From assembly GCF_026626635.1 (NCBI RefSeq), contig NZ_JAPNKA010000001.1, positions 4,464,001 through 4,528,000 on the forward strand: DNA of 64,000 bases, written 5' to 3'. The notes beneath the pieces were generated by a model. That model was given only the letters and a program-made list of their open reading frames with translations. It did no database searches and was not told where the DNA came from. The position numbers and the translations under genes are program-made. This DNA comes from Archangium lansingense (GTDB taxonomy: Bacteria > Myxococcota > Myxococcia > Myxococcales > Myxococcaceae). Position 1 is the first letter of the stretch. Each line of letters begins with the position of its first letter. Shown here in pieces: positions 34,991 to 43,186 of the stretch.

Positions 34991-35725
34991 ATGTTCCTTG
35001 CGCTCGACACCTCCACCCTCACGTTGTCCCTGGCCCTCGTGGAGCGGGAAGGGGAGGGCGTGCGCGTCCTCGAGCACGTGGTGGTGGGCCCTCCGAAGAA
35101 GCAGAGCGAGGTGCTGCCCGGCATCGTCGGCGAGCTGCTCGCGCGGCACGGGGTGGCGCTGAAGTCCCTGGAGGGCATGGCCATTGGTCTGGGCCCGGGT
35201 TCCTTCACCGGCCTGCGCATCGGCCTGTCCTGCGTGAAGGGGCTGGCGTATGCGGCGGGCCTCAAGGTGGCCGGGGCTTCCTCGCTCGCGGCCGTGGCCC
35301 TGGAGGGCCCCGAGGGGCCGCCTCTCTTTGCGCTCGCGGTGGCTCGCAAGGATGACCTCTACCTGGGGCCCTACCGGCGCGTGGGCCAGCGGGTGGAGGC
35401 TCTGGGGCCTGAGGAGGCGATGAGCCCGGAGCAGGTGGCCGCACGCATGGCCGCAGAGCCGGAGGCGCTCGCCCTGGGACCCGCACTGCCCGAGTACCGC
35501 GCGGCGCTGAAGGCCCAGGGGGTGGCTCCCTCGCGGCTGCTGAGCGCGCCTGCCTTCCCCTCGGCGGTGGAGCTGTCCCGGCTGGTGCGCTTCCCCGAGG
35601 CGCAGTCGCTGGAGGCGCTCTTCGCCCTGGAGCCGCATTACGTTCGGGCCTCCGAGCCCGAGCGCAATCCCAAGTTCCCTCCGCTGCCCGGGCCTCCGCC
35701 CACCGCCCGCCTCAAGGAGGACTGA
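34991..35725 (+). CDS. tsaB: tRNA threonylcarbamoyladenosine protein TsaB
   Basis: 244 residues. ASKHA fold with LALDTSTLTLSLAL at the N-terminus and GLGPGSFTGLRIGLSCVKGL (about 62-80), the TsaB signature. It scaffolds TsaD and TsaE in making t6A37 on ANN-decoding tRNAs. It begins 10 bp after rlpA and is probably the last gene of the uppS-cdsA-rseP-rlpA-tsaB unit. The C-terminal 25 residues are Pro-rich. Confidence 0.93.
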   Translation: MFLALDTSTLTLSLALVEREGEGVRVLEHVVVGPPKKQSEVLPGIVGELLARHGVALKSLEGMAIGLGPGSFTGLRIGLSCVKGLAYAAGLKVAGASSLAAVALEGPEGPPLFALAVARKDDLYLGPYRRVGQRVEALGPEEAMSPEQVAARMAAEPEALALGPALPEYRAALKAQGVAPSRLLSAPAFPSAVELSRLVRFPEAQSLEALFALEPHYVRASEPERNPKFPPLPGPPPTARLKED

Positions 35726-35796
35726 GGGGCTGGGGTAGACTGCCCCGGTCTTAGACGACGCCACGCGATTGAACGGTGCTGCGAGGTGCTTCGGGC

Positions 35797-36861
35797 TCAG
35801 GCGCCCGCGATGTGGATCCGTGCCCGGCTCATGACGTGGTCCACCGCCATGAGGTGCCAAGCCACCTGATCGATCCGGGCCAGGTGCTGGGGCTCGGCGC
35901 GCAGGGCGTCCGCCACCTCGCCGATCGTCAGCCCGGCGGCGTGGGCCTCGTCCCGGAGCACCTTCTCCACCGCCTGCGGCGTGAGTGTGAGGCCGTCGCG
36001 CTTGCAGATGGCGCCCAGGGCGAGGCTGATCCTCAGCCGCTGCTCCACCTCGGCGCGGGTGTCCGCGTCATTCAGCCACGTGGCGAGCGACTCCTCCTGC
36101 TCCCGGCCGTTGAACTGCAGCTCGCTGACGGAGCGGCCCTCGGTGGCGCTCCAGCGGCGGCGGATCTCCTCGTCCACCAGCTCCGAAGGCAGCACCACCC
36201 GAGTGCGCGCGGCCACCTGGTTGAGCACCTGCTGCTGGGCCTGGAGCAGCAGCAACTGCGCGGCCTCATCCTCCATCTGCCGCACCACGTTGCGCATGGC
36301 CTCCGCCAGCGTCTTGCCGCGGCCGAAGGCCTCGAGGAACTTCGGGCTCTCCAGGTCGGGGTACGTCACCTGGCGCGCGGCCTGGAGCTGGACCACGAAG
36401 CGGGCGGTCGTGCCGCGCAGCGACTCGACGGGGTACGTCGCGGGCAGCAGGAGGTCCACCGTCAGCCCCTCGTTGGGCAGGCGGCCCACGAGCGCTTCAT
36501 ACAGGCCGGGCAGCAGCGGATCGGGCTGCACCGGGAGCCAGACCTCCGTGCGCAGGCTGAAGGGGATGAGGCGCCCCTGGGAGTAGCCCGCGATGTTGAG
36601 CAGGACCTCGTCTCCCCAGGCGATCTGCTCGGTGGGGTAGCGGTAGAGCTCCGCGGCGAGGGGGCGCGCCAGCTCCAGGAAGCGCTCCTGGACCTGCTCG
36701 GCGGTGAAGCCCTGGGGGGTGGGGAGGGTGACGGACAGCCCCTCCAGGGAGGGAGCCTCCACTTCCGGTAGCACCACCAGGAGACTCTGCTCGTCCAGCG
36801 AGGACTGGGAGAAGTACTGCGGAAGCCCGAAGGACAGGGAACTGGCGTTGTGGGAGCTCAT
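35797..36861 (-). CDS. Trigger-factor-like peptidyl-prolyl isomerase without ribosome-binding domain
   Basis: 354 residues. The middle has the FKBP insert of trigger factor (GDEVLLNIAGYSQG at about 82, then LLPGLYEALVGRLPNEGLTV and LRGTTARFVVQLQAAR). A trigger-factor C-terminal chaperone domain follows (YPDLESPKFLEAFGRGKTLA, then AMRNVVRQMEDEAAQ and helical arms to the end). The ribosome-docking domain and its Gly-Phe-Arg-x-Gly signature are missing; the first 60 residues are unrelated. It cannot be the housekeeping trigger factor. It lies 38 bp after the Ala/Gly-rich gene on the same strand, so it is most likely a dedicated chaperone for that protein. Confidence 0.75.
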   Translation of the reverse strand: MSSHNASSLSFGLPQYFSQSSLDEQSLLVVLPEVEAPSLEGLSVTLPTPQGFTAEQVQERFLELARPLAAELYRYPTEQIAWGDEVLLNIAGYSQGRLIPFSLRTEVWLPVQPDPLLPGLYEALVGRLPNEGLTVDLLLPATYPVESLRGTTARFVVQLQAARQVTYPDLESPKFLEAFGRGKTLAEAMRNVVRQMEDEAAQLLLLQAQQQVLNQVAARTRVVLPSELVDEEIRRRWSATEGRSVSELQFNGREQEESLATWLNDADTRAEVEQRLRISLALGAICKRDGLTLTPQAVEKVLRDEAHAAGLTIGEVADALRAEPQHLARIDQVAWHLMAVDHVMSRARIHIAGA

Positions 36862-36899
36862 GGTGGTTGCTCTCGGAAGTGGAGGTGGGACCGCCGGGA

Positions 36900-38030
36900 C
36901 TACCAGCCGCTGAAGAAGTTCTTGATGCCCTCGCCGACCTTCTTAGCGCCCTCCTTGATGGCCCCGAAGTTCTCGACGACGGCGCCGGCCACGGAGGAGG
37001 CGGTGGAGACGGCGGCGCCCACCTGCGAGACGATGGGGATGTTGGTGGCGGCGACGATGGAGCCGGCGGCGGTGATGCCGGACGTCACCTTGGAGGCCAC
37101 GCTCGCCTTGGGATCGGCGATCGTCTTGGCGGCCATGGCGGTGTCGAGGGCGGCGATGCCGATGTTGACGCCCGGGGCGAACCGGCCGGCCGCCTTCGCC
37201 GCGGTGCTCGCGCCCTTGGCGCCCAGCTTGGCCACGGCCTCGGCACCCTTGGCGGCGTCGATGGCGGCATCCGCCGTCTTGAAGCCCGCGGCTCCGCCCG
37301 CCGCGACCTGCTGGCCCGCCTTGGCGATGCCGCCCTCGAGCTTCCCGGCCAGCTTCTCGCCACCGAGGGGGCGGAGCGCGTCGGCCGCGCCCTGCTTCAG
37401 GGTAGTGCCGATGCTAGCCCCAGCGCCCTTCGAACCGGCGAGCGAGCCCAGGACGTCGACGTCGCGCAGCGGCTTGCCGGAGAGCACGGACTCGGCGACC
37501 TTGCTGGCGATGTTCTTGCCCACCTGACCGCTGGCGCCGAGGGCCGCCTCGGCCGCGCCCTTCAGGTTCTTGAACTCCTTGCCCGACTGAATCATGGCGG
37601 CCACGTCGAGCCCGCCCTTGACGGTGTTCAGCACGCTCTTGCCCAGCAGGAGGGCGCTGTCGGAGATGGCCTGGCCGCCCTCACCGTTCTTGATGGCGTT
37701 GGCGAGGCCCGCGGCATTGGCGCCGATGCCGACGACACCAGCGGCCAGCCCTCCGCCCGTCTTCAGCTTGCCGAACGCGCCAGCGGCGCCATTGGCGTGA
37801 GCGACGTCGGTCGCGTTCTGCACGTAGTTGCCGAGCAGGCTCGCCTTGGACGCGGCGCTCGACGCCTTGCCGGCGGGCTCCAGGATGTCCTGATTGTTGA
37901 GCTGCGGGGTGGAGGTGAGCTGGGGCGCCGAGTTCATGCGCGTCAGCGCCGGCCTCTCAATGGGGGATGAAACGGGAGCGGAGTTCGAGCGTTGCAGCGA
38001 AGGACGGTTGGCGGCGACGGGCGTGGTCAC
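36900..38030 (-). CDS. Ala/Gly-rich amphipathic protein, candidate exported or pore-forming effector
   Basis: 376 residues from a GTG at 38030 with AGGAG 7 bases upstream. The first 50 residues are polar and disordered with two NSAP motifs (QRSNSAPV and RMNSAPQL). The rest is a run of Ala/Gly/Lys helices such as GKSVLNTVKGGLDVAAMIQS, GGAAGFKTADAAIDAAKGAE and ITAAGSIVAATNIPIVSQVG, ending KNFFSGW. There is no cleavable signal peptide. The pattern of glycine-zipper-like amphipathic helices recalls pore-forming bacteriocins and secretion-system translocators, but no family is recognised. The next gene encodes a trigger-factor-like chaperone. Divergent from the Septu operon. Confidence 0.6.
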   Translation of the reverse strand: MTTPVAANRPSLQRSNSAPVSSPIERPALTRMNSAPQLTSTPQLNNQDILEPAGKASSAASKASLLGNYVQNATDVAHANGAAGAFGKLKTGGGLAAGVVGIGANAAGLANAIKNGEGGQAISDSALLLGKSVLNTVKGGLDVAAMIQSGKEFKNLKGAAEAALGASGQVGKNIASKVAESVLSGKPLRDVDVLGSLAGSKGAGASIGTTLKQGAADALRPLGGEKLAGKLEGGIAKAGQQVAAGGAAGFKTADAAIDAAKGAEAVAKLGAKGASTAAKAAGRFAPGVNIGIAALDTAMAAKTIADPKASVASKVTSGITAAGSIVAATNIPIVSQVGAAVSTASSVAGAVVENFGAIKEGAKKVGEGIKNFFSGW

Positions 38031-38193
38031 GGGAGGCTCCTGAAGGATTGCGCGGGGGGCTGCGTTTGATGTGCGCAATCCAGAGCAGGCGGTGTGCCAA
38101 CGCCTACGCGGCCCGACAGGAGCGTGTAAGAGGCCGGTTTCCCTCGGGAGACGCTCGCGAGCAGGGTGTTTTCAGGGGCGGAGTGATGTCCGG

Positions 38194-38233
38194 CCCCTGG
38201 TGACTCCAGTTTCCCCTGGTGACTGCTGTCACC
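38194..38233. promoter_or_regulatory. Direct repeats and dyad in the divergent region before Septu
   Basis: CCCCTGGTGACT occurs twice (38194-38205 and 38213-38224), 19 bp apart. The second overlaps the dyad GGTGAC-TGCT-GTCACC (38218-38233). They lie between divergent starts at 38030 and 38313, as an operator would. The rest of the 282-bp gap holds no gene. Confidence 0.45.
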
Positions 38234-38312
38234 ACCTGGTGGGCGAGGCGGCCCGGAGCGCACCGAACGGGGACCAATCCATCGAGTGGGTTCTGCTAGC
38301 GTGCGCCGCCGT

Positions 38313-39653
38313 ATGTACCTGCACGAGCTAAAGGTCGCGAACCTCAAGTTGATCCGCGACATGACCATCCCGTTCCTCCATGAGGGGAAACCCCGTCCCT
38401 GGACGGTCTTCGTCGGAGAAAACGGCCTCTGCAAGACCTCGCTGCTGAGGGCGATCGCGCTCGCCGCGACCGGGCCCGAGCGAGGCAATCAGCTTGGAGC
38501 GGCATTCATCGCCACCATGCCCGATAAACGGCAAGACGATGCGCTCGTCACCATCGAGGCGACCTTTGGCTTCAGCGAGTCACTCCATGGACAGCGTACG
38601 TATCCGGGCCTGGAAGGACTGAAGCCGGCGCGTCCCCCACGCCTCTCAAGCCGACTCACCACCTCCGCACGAGTTGGCGTTCTGCGCGGCAGCTCCCACT
38701 ACCTGGATGATTCGGGGGCTCAGTTGTCGAGCCCAGCATTGGCTTTAATCGACCCGCTCCAGGAAGCACGGGCCACCGGGTTGCACATGTGGTTTGTTGC
38801 CGGCTACGGAGTGAGCCGCAATATTCCACAGCCGCTAAGCACCTCGGGACGTGTCTACGTCGCGGAGCTTGACCGGTTGCAGTCGCTGTTCGATGGGCCG
38901 CCGCTCATTGCCACGGACTTCGTGAGCCGATTCGAGCCCGAAACCGCCCGCACGTTCGGTGCCGAGCTCCGGCGGGCCTTCGTCGAGCACGAACTGCTCC
39001 CCGACGTCAAAGACCTCCTGTTGATGGGCAGGGGTGGAATCAGTGACCCAAAGACTCTGGTCGCCGCGAACCGCTTCACGATGAAGCTGCCCTCAGGGGA
39101 GGAGTTGCGAATTCCCGCGCTTTGGATGTCTCATGGCTATCAGTCCACCATCGCGTGGATCGCGGACCTCGTCGGACAGGTTTGGAGTGAAGCCGGAGGT
39201 CCAATTCCATTGGATGAGATCGAGGGCCTTGTCCTCATCGATGAGATCGATCTCCATCTCCATCCGACTTGGCAGCGCGGCCTCATTCGCTCGCTTCGAC
39301 ACGCGCTTCCACGCGTCCAGTTCGTTGCGACGACCCACTCGCCGATGGTGCTACCCGGACTGGAATCACACGAGATCTTCATCCTAGAGCAGGAGGACGA
39401 CGGCAGCGTGCGGTGGAATCAGTCGACGCAGCAGCCCCGCCTGTTGACCGGCGGAGAGATTTACGAGCGCTTCTTCGACATCCGCTCCGTCTATCCAGAC
39501 GAGCACGCACAGAAGCTGCACCGGTACCTCCGGCTCGCATCTGACGAATACCGAAGTGACGACGACGATGGAGAGATGGTCAAGCTCAGGGCGTGGCTCC
39601 AGGATGAGGGCGTGCCCGTTGCGTACGAGCCAGTCCCCAGGAGGCAAGCGTGA
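38313..39653 (+). CDS. ptuA: Septu-type defence ATPase PtuA
   Basis: 446 residues from ATG 38313 (GTG 38286 possible). An ABC/SMC-like AAA ATPase of the OLD/PtuA type: P-loop region FVGENGLCKTSLLRAIALAA (about 33-52), Walker B LVLIDEIDLHLHPTW (about 304-318) and the H-loop FVATTHSPMVLPGL. The P-loop has Cys40 (TGC) where Gly is expected. In Septu, PtuA binds ATP and forms a complex with the HNH nuclease PtuB, cutting phage or host nucleic acid on infection. The stop overlaps the ptuB start by 4 bases. Base composition is lower in GC than the flanking genes, consistent with transfer. Confidence 0.8.
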   Translation: MYLHELKVANLKLIRDMTIPFLHEGKPRPWTVFVGENGLCKTSLLRAIALAATGPERGNQLGAAFIATMPDKRQDDALVTIEATFGFSESLHGQRTYPGLEGLKPARPPRLSSRLTTSARVGVLRGSSHYLDDSGAQLSSPALALIDPLQEARATGLHMWFVAGYGVSRNIPQPLSTSGRVYVAELDRLQSLFDGPPLIATDFVSRFEPETARTFGAELRRAFVEHELLPDVKDLLLMGRGGISDPKTLVAANRFTMKLPSGEELRIPALWMSHGYQSTIAWIADLVGQVWSEAGGPIPLDEIEGLVLIDEIDLHLHPTWQRGLIRSLRHALPRVQFVATTHSPMVLPGLESHEIFILEQEDDGSVRWNQSTQQPRLLTGGEIYERFFDIRSVYPDEHAQKLHRYLRLASDEYRSDDDDGEMVKLRAWLQDEGVPVAYEPVPRRQA

Positions 39654-40411
39654 TCCGCGTAGATAGAGGTGCGGAGCCCCACGAGTTGCCAGAAATCCGG
39701 CGAAATGAGCGTGACCGCTTTCGGGTTGTCTTCGCGTCGAGGGGATTTGACCGGGATGCGCTCGGGACGCGCTACACAGAAGTGAAGGAGATCCTCTGGC
39801 GTAGTCAGCGGTTCAAGTGTTGCTATTGCGAGAAGCTTTGCGAAGTGGCCGGCAACGATCTTGAGCATTACCGGCCAGCGTCACTCTACTGGTGGCTTGC
39901 TTGGACGTGGGAGAACCTTCTGTTAGCCTGTCCGAACTGCAATCGGTGGGCGAAGAACGACGAGTTCCCGCTGGTCGACGAGACAGCCCGGCTCCGGCCA
40001 GAGGAAGATGCGCCTCGGAGCGAGCAGCCACAACTTGTCGACCCAGCCGCGGAGGACCCGCTCGACGCGATCCAGTTTGTGCTGGACGCGGCATCGGGTC
40101 GCTGGCTGCCTCGACCTCGCGGCGCGAGTGTTAGAGGCGCGGAGACGATCCGTGTGTTGTCGCTAGACCGGCAGGCGCTGCTAGAACTCTTCCAGCGCCA
40201 CGTGAGTCAGTACGTGATGCCCGAAGTCGAGCATCTTCGTGAATTGATGCGGATTGGCAATGAGCAGGCCGTGCGTGACGCCTGGAATCGCTGGGTTCCA
40301 CGAGTGCTCCAGCGGACCGCCTACTATGCGGCGCTCACGTACGACGTGTTGGAGCACTACTTTCCTGACGGCGAGCGGCAGCGTTGGGGGCTGGCGCTGC
40401 CGAGGCCGTAA
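39650..40411 (+). CDS. ptuB: Septu-type HNH nuclease PtuB
   Basis: 253 residues from a GTG overlapping the ptuA stop. The HNH/zinc core is complete: FKCCYCEKLC (CxxC at about 58), NDLEHYRPAS (the His of the catalytic segment), WENLLLACPNCNRWAKND (second CxxC and Asn/Asp). The pairing with a PtuA-like ATPase defines a Septu system, and no reverse transcriptase is nearby, so it is not a retron. The C-terminal half is helical and ends near LALPRP. Lower GC than its neighbours. Confidence 0.82.
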   Translation: MIRVDRGAEPHELPEIRRNERDRFRVVFASRGFDRDALGTRYTEVKEILWRSQRFKCCYCEKLCEVAGNDLEHYRPASLYWWLAWTWENLLLACPNCNRWAKNDEFPLVDETARLRPEEDAPRSEQPQLVDPAAEDPLDAIQFVLDAASGRWLPRPRGASVRGAETIRVLSLDRQALLELFQRHVSQYVMPEVEHLRELMRIGNEQAVRDAWNRWVPRVLQRTAYYAALTYDVLEHYFPDGERQRWGLALPRP

Positions 40412-40451
40412 CCTTTCAAGCTTGGTTTCATCCCAAACTCCTCGGGATGCG

Positions 40452-42350
40452 CTACGCCCGGTAGGTGCGTGCCACCGTCTCCATGCGCTCGGCGGCCTCG
40501 CGCAGCGAGTTCGTGGCCCGCGTGGTGGCCTGCACGCCCTGCATGGTCTCGTCCATCAGCGAGGACAAGTCCGTCACCGCGGTGAAGATCTGTGCGATGC
40601 CCGCGTTCTGCTGGCTCACCGCGACGGCGATCTGCCGGGCCGCCCCCGCGTTGTCCCGCACGATGGAGGTCAGCTCTCGCAGGCTCTCGCCGCTGGCCTT
40701 GATCTGCGCCAGCCCGTCCTGCATCTGGTGCTGCCCCTTCTCCGTCATCTTCACCGTCGCTTCGATGGACCTGCCGATGTCCTCCAGCAGCTCGCGCACC
40801 CGGTCCGTGGACTCGATGGACTGGTCGGCCAGGGCACGAATCTCCCGCGCCACCACGCCGAAGCCCTTGCCGTGCTCGCCCGAGCGCACTGCCTCGATGG
40901 CCGCGTTGAGCGCCAGCATGTTGGACTGATCCGCCAGGTCCTTCACCGTCTGGGCAATCTCTCCAATCTGCTGGGTGCGGTTGCCCAGCAAGAGGATGGT
41001 GCCGGCCAGCTTCCCCACCTTCTCGTGCAGATCCTGCAGCCCCGCGAGGCTGGCGCCCAGGGTCGTCTCGCCCACGCTGCCCACTTCCTCGGCCCGTGTC
41101 GTCACCTCCAGCACGGCCCGCGAGCGCTCCTCCGCCATCTTCGAGGTCTCTCGAATCTCCTGCGCGGTGACTTGCGTCTCCTGGATGGCAGCCGCCTGGC
41201 GCGCGAGGTTGCGCTCCTGATTCTCGGTCGCCTTGCTCAGCTCAGTCACGGCGCCGGTGAGCGTGCGCGTGCCCTGCTGGAGGCCCACTGTCGTCTGCAG
41301 CAACTGCTCCATCATCCGCGAGAAGGCGGTGGCCAGCTCACCCACCTCGTCCCGGGTGTGCACCTCCACGCGGTGCGAGAGGTCTCCATCCTCCAGGACG
41401 TGTGTCACCGCCTGGTTCAGCGCGGAGATGGGGCGGGCGATGCCGCGCGCCAGCCACCACGCGCCCGCGACGGCCAGCGCCAGGAAGAACCCCAGCATGC
41501 CGAGCGCCGCCGAGGCTGCCTGCGCCAGGGGGGCATAGGCCTCCGAGGCGTCCAATCGAGCCACGAAGAGCCAGCCGTCCCCCACGTCCCGCACGTCCGA
41601 GCCGTTCGTGGTCTCCTCGGACACAGGCCGCACCAGGGGCGCGGCGTCGGCGGGACGCGAGTCGAAGAGGACCGTGCCATCCGCTCGCCGCACCTCCAGG
41701 GAGAAGCTGCCCTGGGCGCGATCCTGCGCCCGCTGCACCGAGGCCTTCACCACGTCCCTCACCTGGCTCCAGTCGTACGCGGCGAGCAGCACGCCCAGGC
41801 GGGCGCCACTGAGCGGGCTCATCACCGGTGCGGCCAGCGGCAGCACCCGCTTGCCGAAGACCGGATCCTTCTCCCGGGTGAGTCCATTGGCAGTGAAGCG
41901 CCCCTCGAGCGCCGCCCGGTACCACGCCGTCTCGAGCACCTCGCGCTCCCGCCCCTGGAAGGCCTTGAGCAGCGCCTCCGAGCTGGCCGACACGGCCCGG
42001 CCCTTCTCGTTGAAGAGGACGAAGCCGCTGATGGAGGCATGGTTCTTCGCCAGCCCCGCGAGCACCGCATCGCTCTTGTCAAAGGTGTCGAAGAGCAGCG
42101 CGCCGCGCAGGATGGCGTCCTCGGACCAGCTCCGCACGCTCGCTTCGCGCTCGGCCAGCGTCCGCTCCACCAGATCCTTGAGGCCCTCGACCTCCGCCTT
42201 CAGCGTGGCGTGGATCTGCTTGGACAGCGTGCTCCGCGTGAAGGACAGGCCCAGGCCCGTGATGGACAGGATGGAGAGGGCCGACAGCAGCGCCACGGAC
42301 AGGGTGATGCGGCCGCGCAGCTTGAGGCCACCCAGGAGGGGGAGGTTCAT
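40452..42350 (-). CDS. Methyl-accepting chemotaxis protein with periplasmic sensor
   Basis: 632 residues. Membrane helix at about 15-37, a periplasmic region to about 275 with Cache-like features (ISGFVLFNEKGRAVSASSEA and LGVLLAAYDWSQVRDVVKAS), a second helix (LGMLGFFLALAVAGAWWLA), HAMP (about 303-355), and a signalling domain whose tip reads ALNAAIEAVRSGEHGKGFGV. It reports an outside signal to a CheA/CheW array. Its start is 4 bp after the stop of a PDC-sensor-like gene, so the two form an operon. No che genes are nearby. Confidence 0.9.
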   Translation of the reverse strand: MNLPLLGGLKLRGRITLSVALLSALSILSITGLGLSFTRSTLSKQIHATLKAEVEGLKDLVERTLAEREASVRSWSEDAILRGALLFDTFDKSDAVLAGLAKNHASISGFVLFNEKGRAVSASSEALLKAFQGREREVLETAWYRAALEGRFTANGLTREKDPVFGKRVLPLAAPVMSPLSGARLGVLLAAYDWSQVRDVVKASVQRAQDRAQGSFSLEVRRADGTVLFDSRPADAAPLVRPVSEETTNGSDVRDVGDGWLFVARLDASEAYAPLAQAASAALGMLGFFLALAVAGAWWLARGIARPISALNQAVTHVLEDGDLSHRVEVHTRDEVGELATAFSRMMEQLLQTTVGLQQGTRTLTGAVTELSKATENQERNLARQAAAIQETQVTAQEIRETSKMAEERSRAVLEVTTRAEEVGSVGETTLGASLAGLQDLHEKVGKLAGTILLLGNRTQQIGEIAQTVKDLADQSNMLALNAAIEAVRSGEHGKGFGVVAREIRALADQSIESTDRVRELLEDIGRSIEATVKMTEKGQHQMQDGLAQIKASGESLRELTSIVRDNAGAARQIAVAVSQQNAGIAQIFTAVTDLSSLMDETMQGVQATTRATNSLREAAERMETVARTYRA

Positions 42351-42354
42351 GGTT

Positions 42355-42900
42355 TCAGAGCTCGAGCAGAGAGAGGGACACGGTGAGGGCGCCGATGACG
42401 CGGGCGCCGTCCTTCACCGGCAGGGACACCTGGAGGACATAGGACTGGGTGGACTCGTCGAAGAAGGGCTTCTCGCGCAGCTCCCCGCCCCGGCCACCGT
42501 TGAAGGACTCGAGCCACTTCGGCTCATCACCCTGCCAGTAGTCGGACGTGCGGCGCGTGGCGCCCACCAGCGCGCCCTGGTTGTCCATGACGAAGGCCTC
42601 GGCGACCGCCCGGCCCAGCCGATCCTGATGGCGCGCCAGCAAGCGCGCGCACGGGCTGCCCAGCAGTTGGCGCTTGAAGGGGGTGAGGGCCAGGCTCGCG
42701 CGCCACTCCTCATCTCGTTTCTGCACGGTGTCCAGGGGCACGCGCCGCGCGTTCTGCCGCTTCACCTCCCGCACCACCGCCGGGTCCGCGGCCATGCGCC
42801 GCAGCTCGGGCATCAGCCCGTCCACCTTCTTCAACTGCGCCGCGCCATCCGGCGGCACGTGCGCCAGCAGCAACCACGAGACGAGTGTCCACATCGACAT
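42355..42900 (-). CDS. Exported PDC/Cache-type sensor protein
   Basis: 181 residues with a short N-terminal hydrophobic segment (MSMWTLVSWLLLAHVPPDGA), so exported or anchored in the periplasm. The rest reads like a single PDC/Cache domain: AEAFVMDNQGALVGATRRTS (about 95-115), WQGDEPKW, and SYVLQVSLPVKDGARVIGAL then TVSLSLLEL at the C-terminus. The last motif is the usual end of a Cache domain, but no second helix or signalling output follows. It precedes the MCP and may present a ligand to it. Confidence 0.65.
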   Translation of the reverse strand: MSMWTLVSWLLLAHVPPDGAAQLKKVDGLMPELRRMAADPAVVREVKRQNARRVPLDTVQKRDEEWRASLALTPFKRQLLGSPCARLLARHQDRLGRAVAEAFVMDNQGALVGATRRTSDYWQGDEPKWLESFNGGRGGELREKPFFDESTQSYVLQVSLPVKDGARVIGALTVSLSLLEL

Positions 42901-43186
42901 GTGGCACCCAGTCTACCCGGTGGGGGCACGGCTCCGTCCGGGGCCCTGGCTCCTGCTCCCCCTCCATGCGGACACGGAAGGCCGGCCACCTGGCGGGCGT
43001 ACGCCTCTCGTCCCGAGGCAGTGTTGGGCGCGCTTCACTCCGTAGTCGCCCATGACTGGTGTCGCATGAATGCTTACATCACTCGGAGTCGACTCAGAGT
43101 GAGGGCCCTGGACGGGCGCCACCCTCGTCCACAGGTGGCGAGCGCGGTCCGTGCGCGAGGCGAGGGGCTGGGGTAAAGGGACCGCC

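Noticed and set aside
32755..35349. Leftward 864-codon frame
   Set aside because: Antisense to cdsA, rseP, rlpA and tsaB, which have clear family motifs.
35797..36861. Housekeeping trigger factor
   Set aside because: It lacks the ribosome-docking domain and is not next to clpP/clpX.
38313..40411. Retron with Septu effectors
   Set aside because: No reverse transcriptase or structured ncRNA region is found near the PtuA/PtuB genes.
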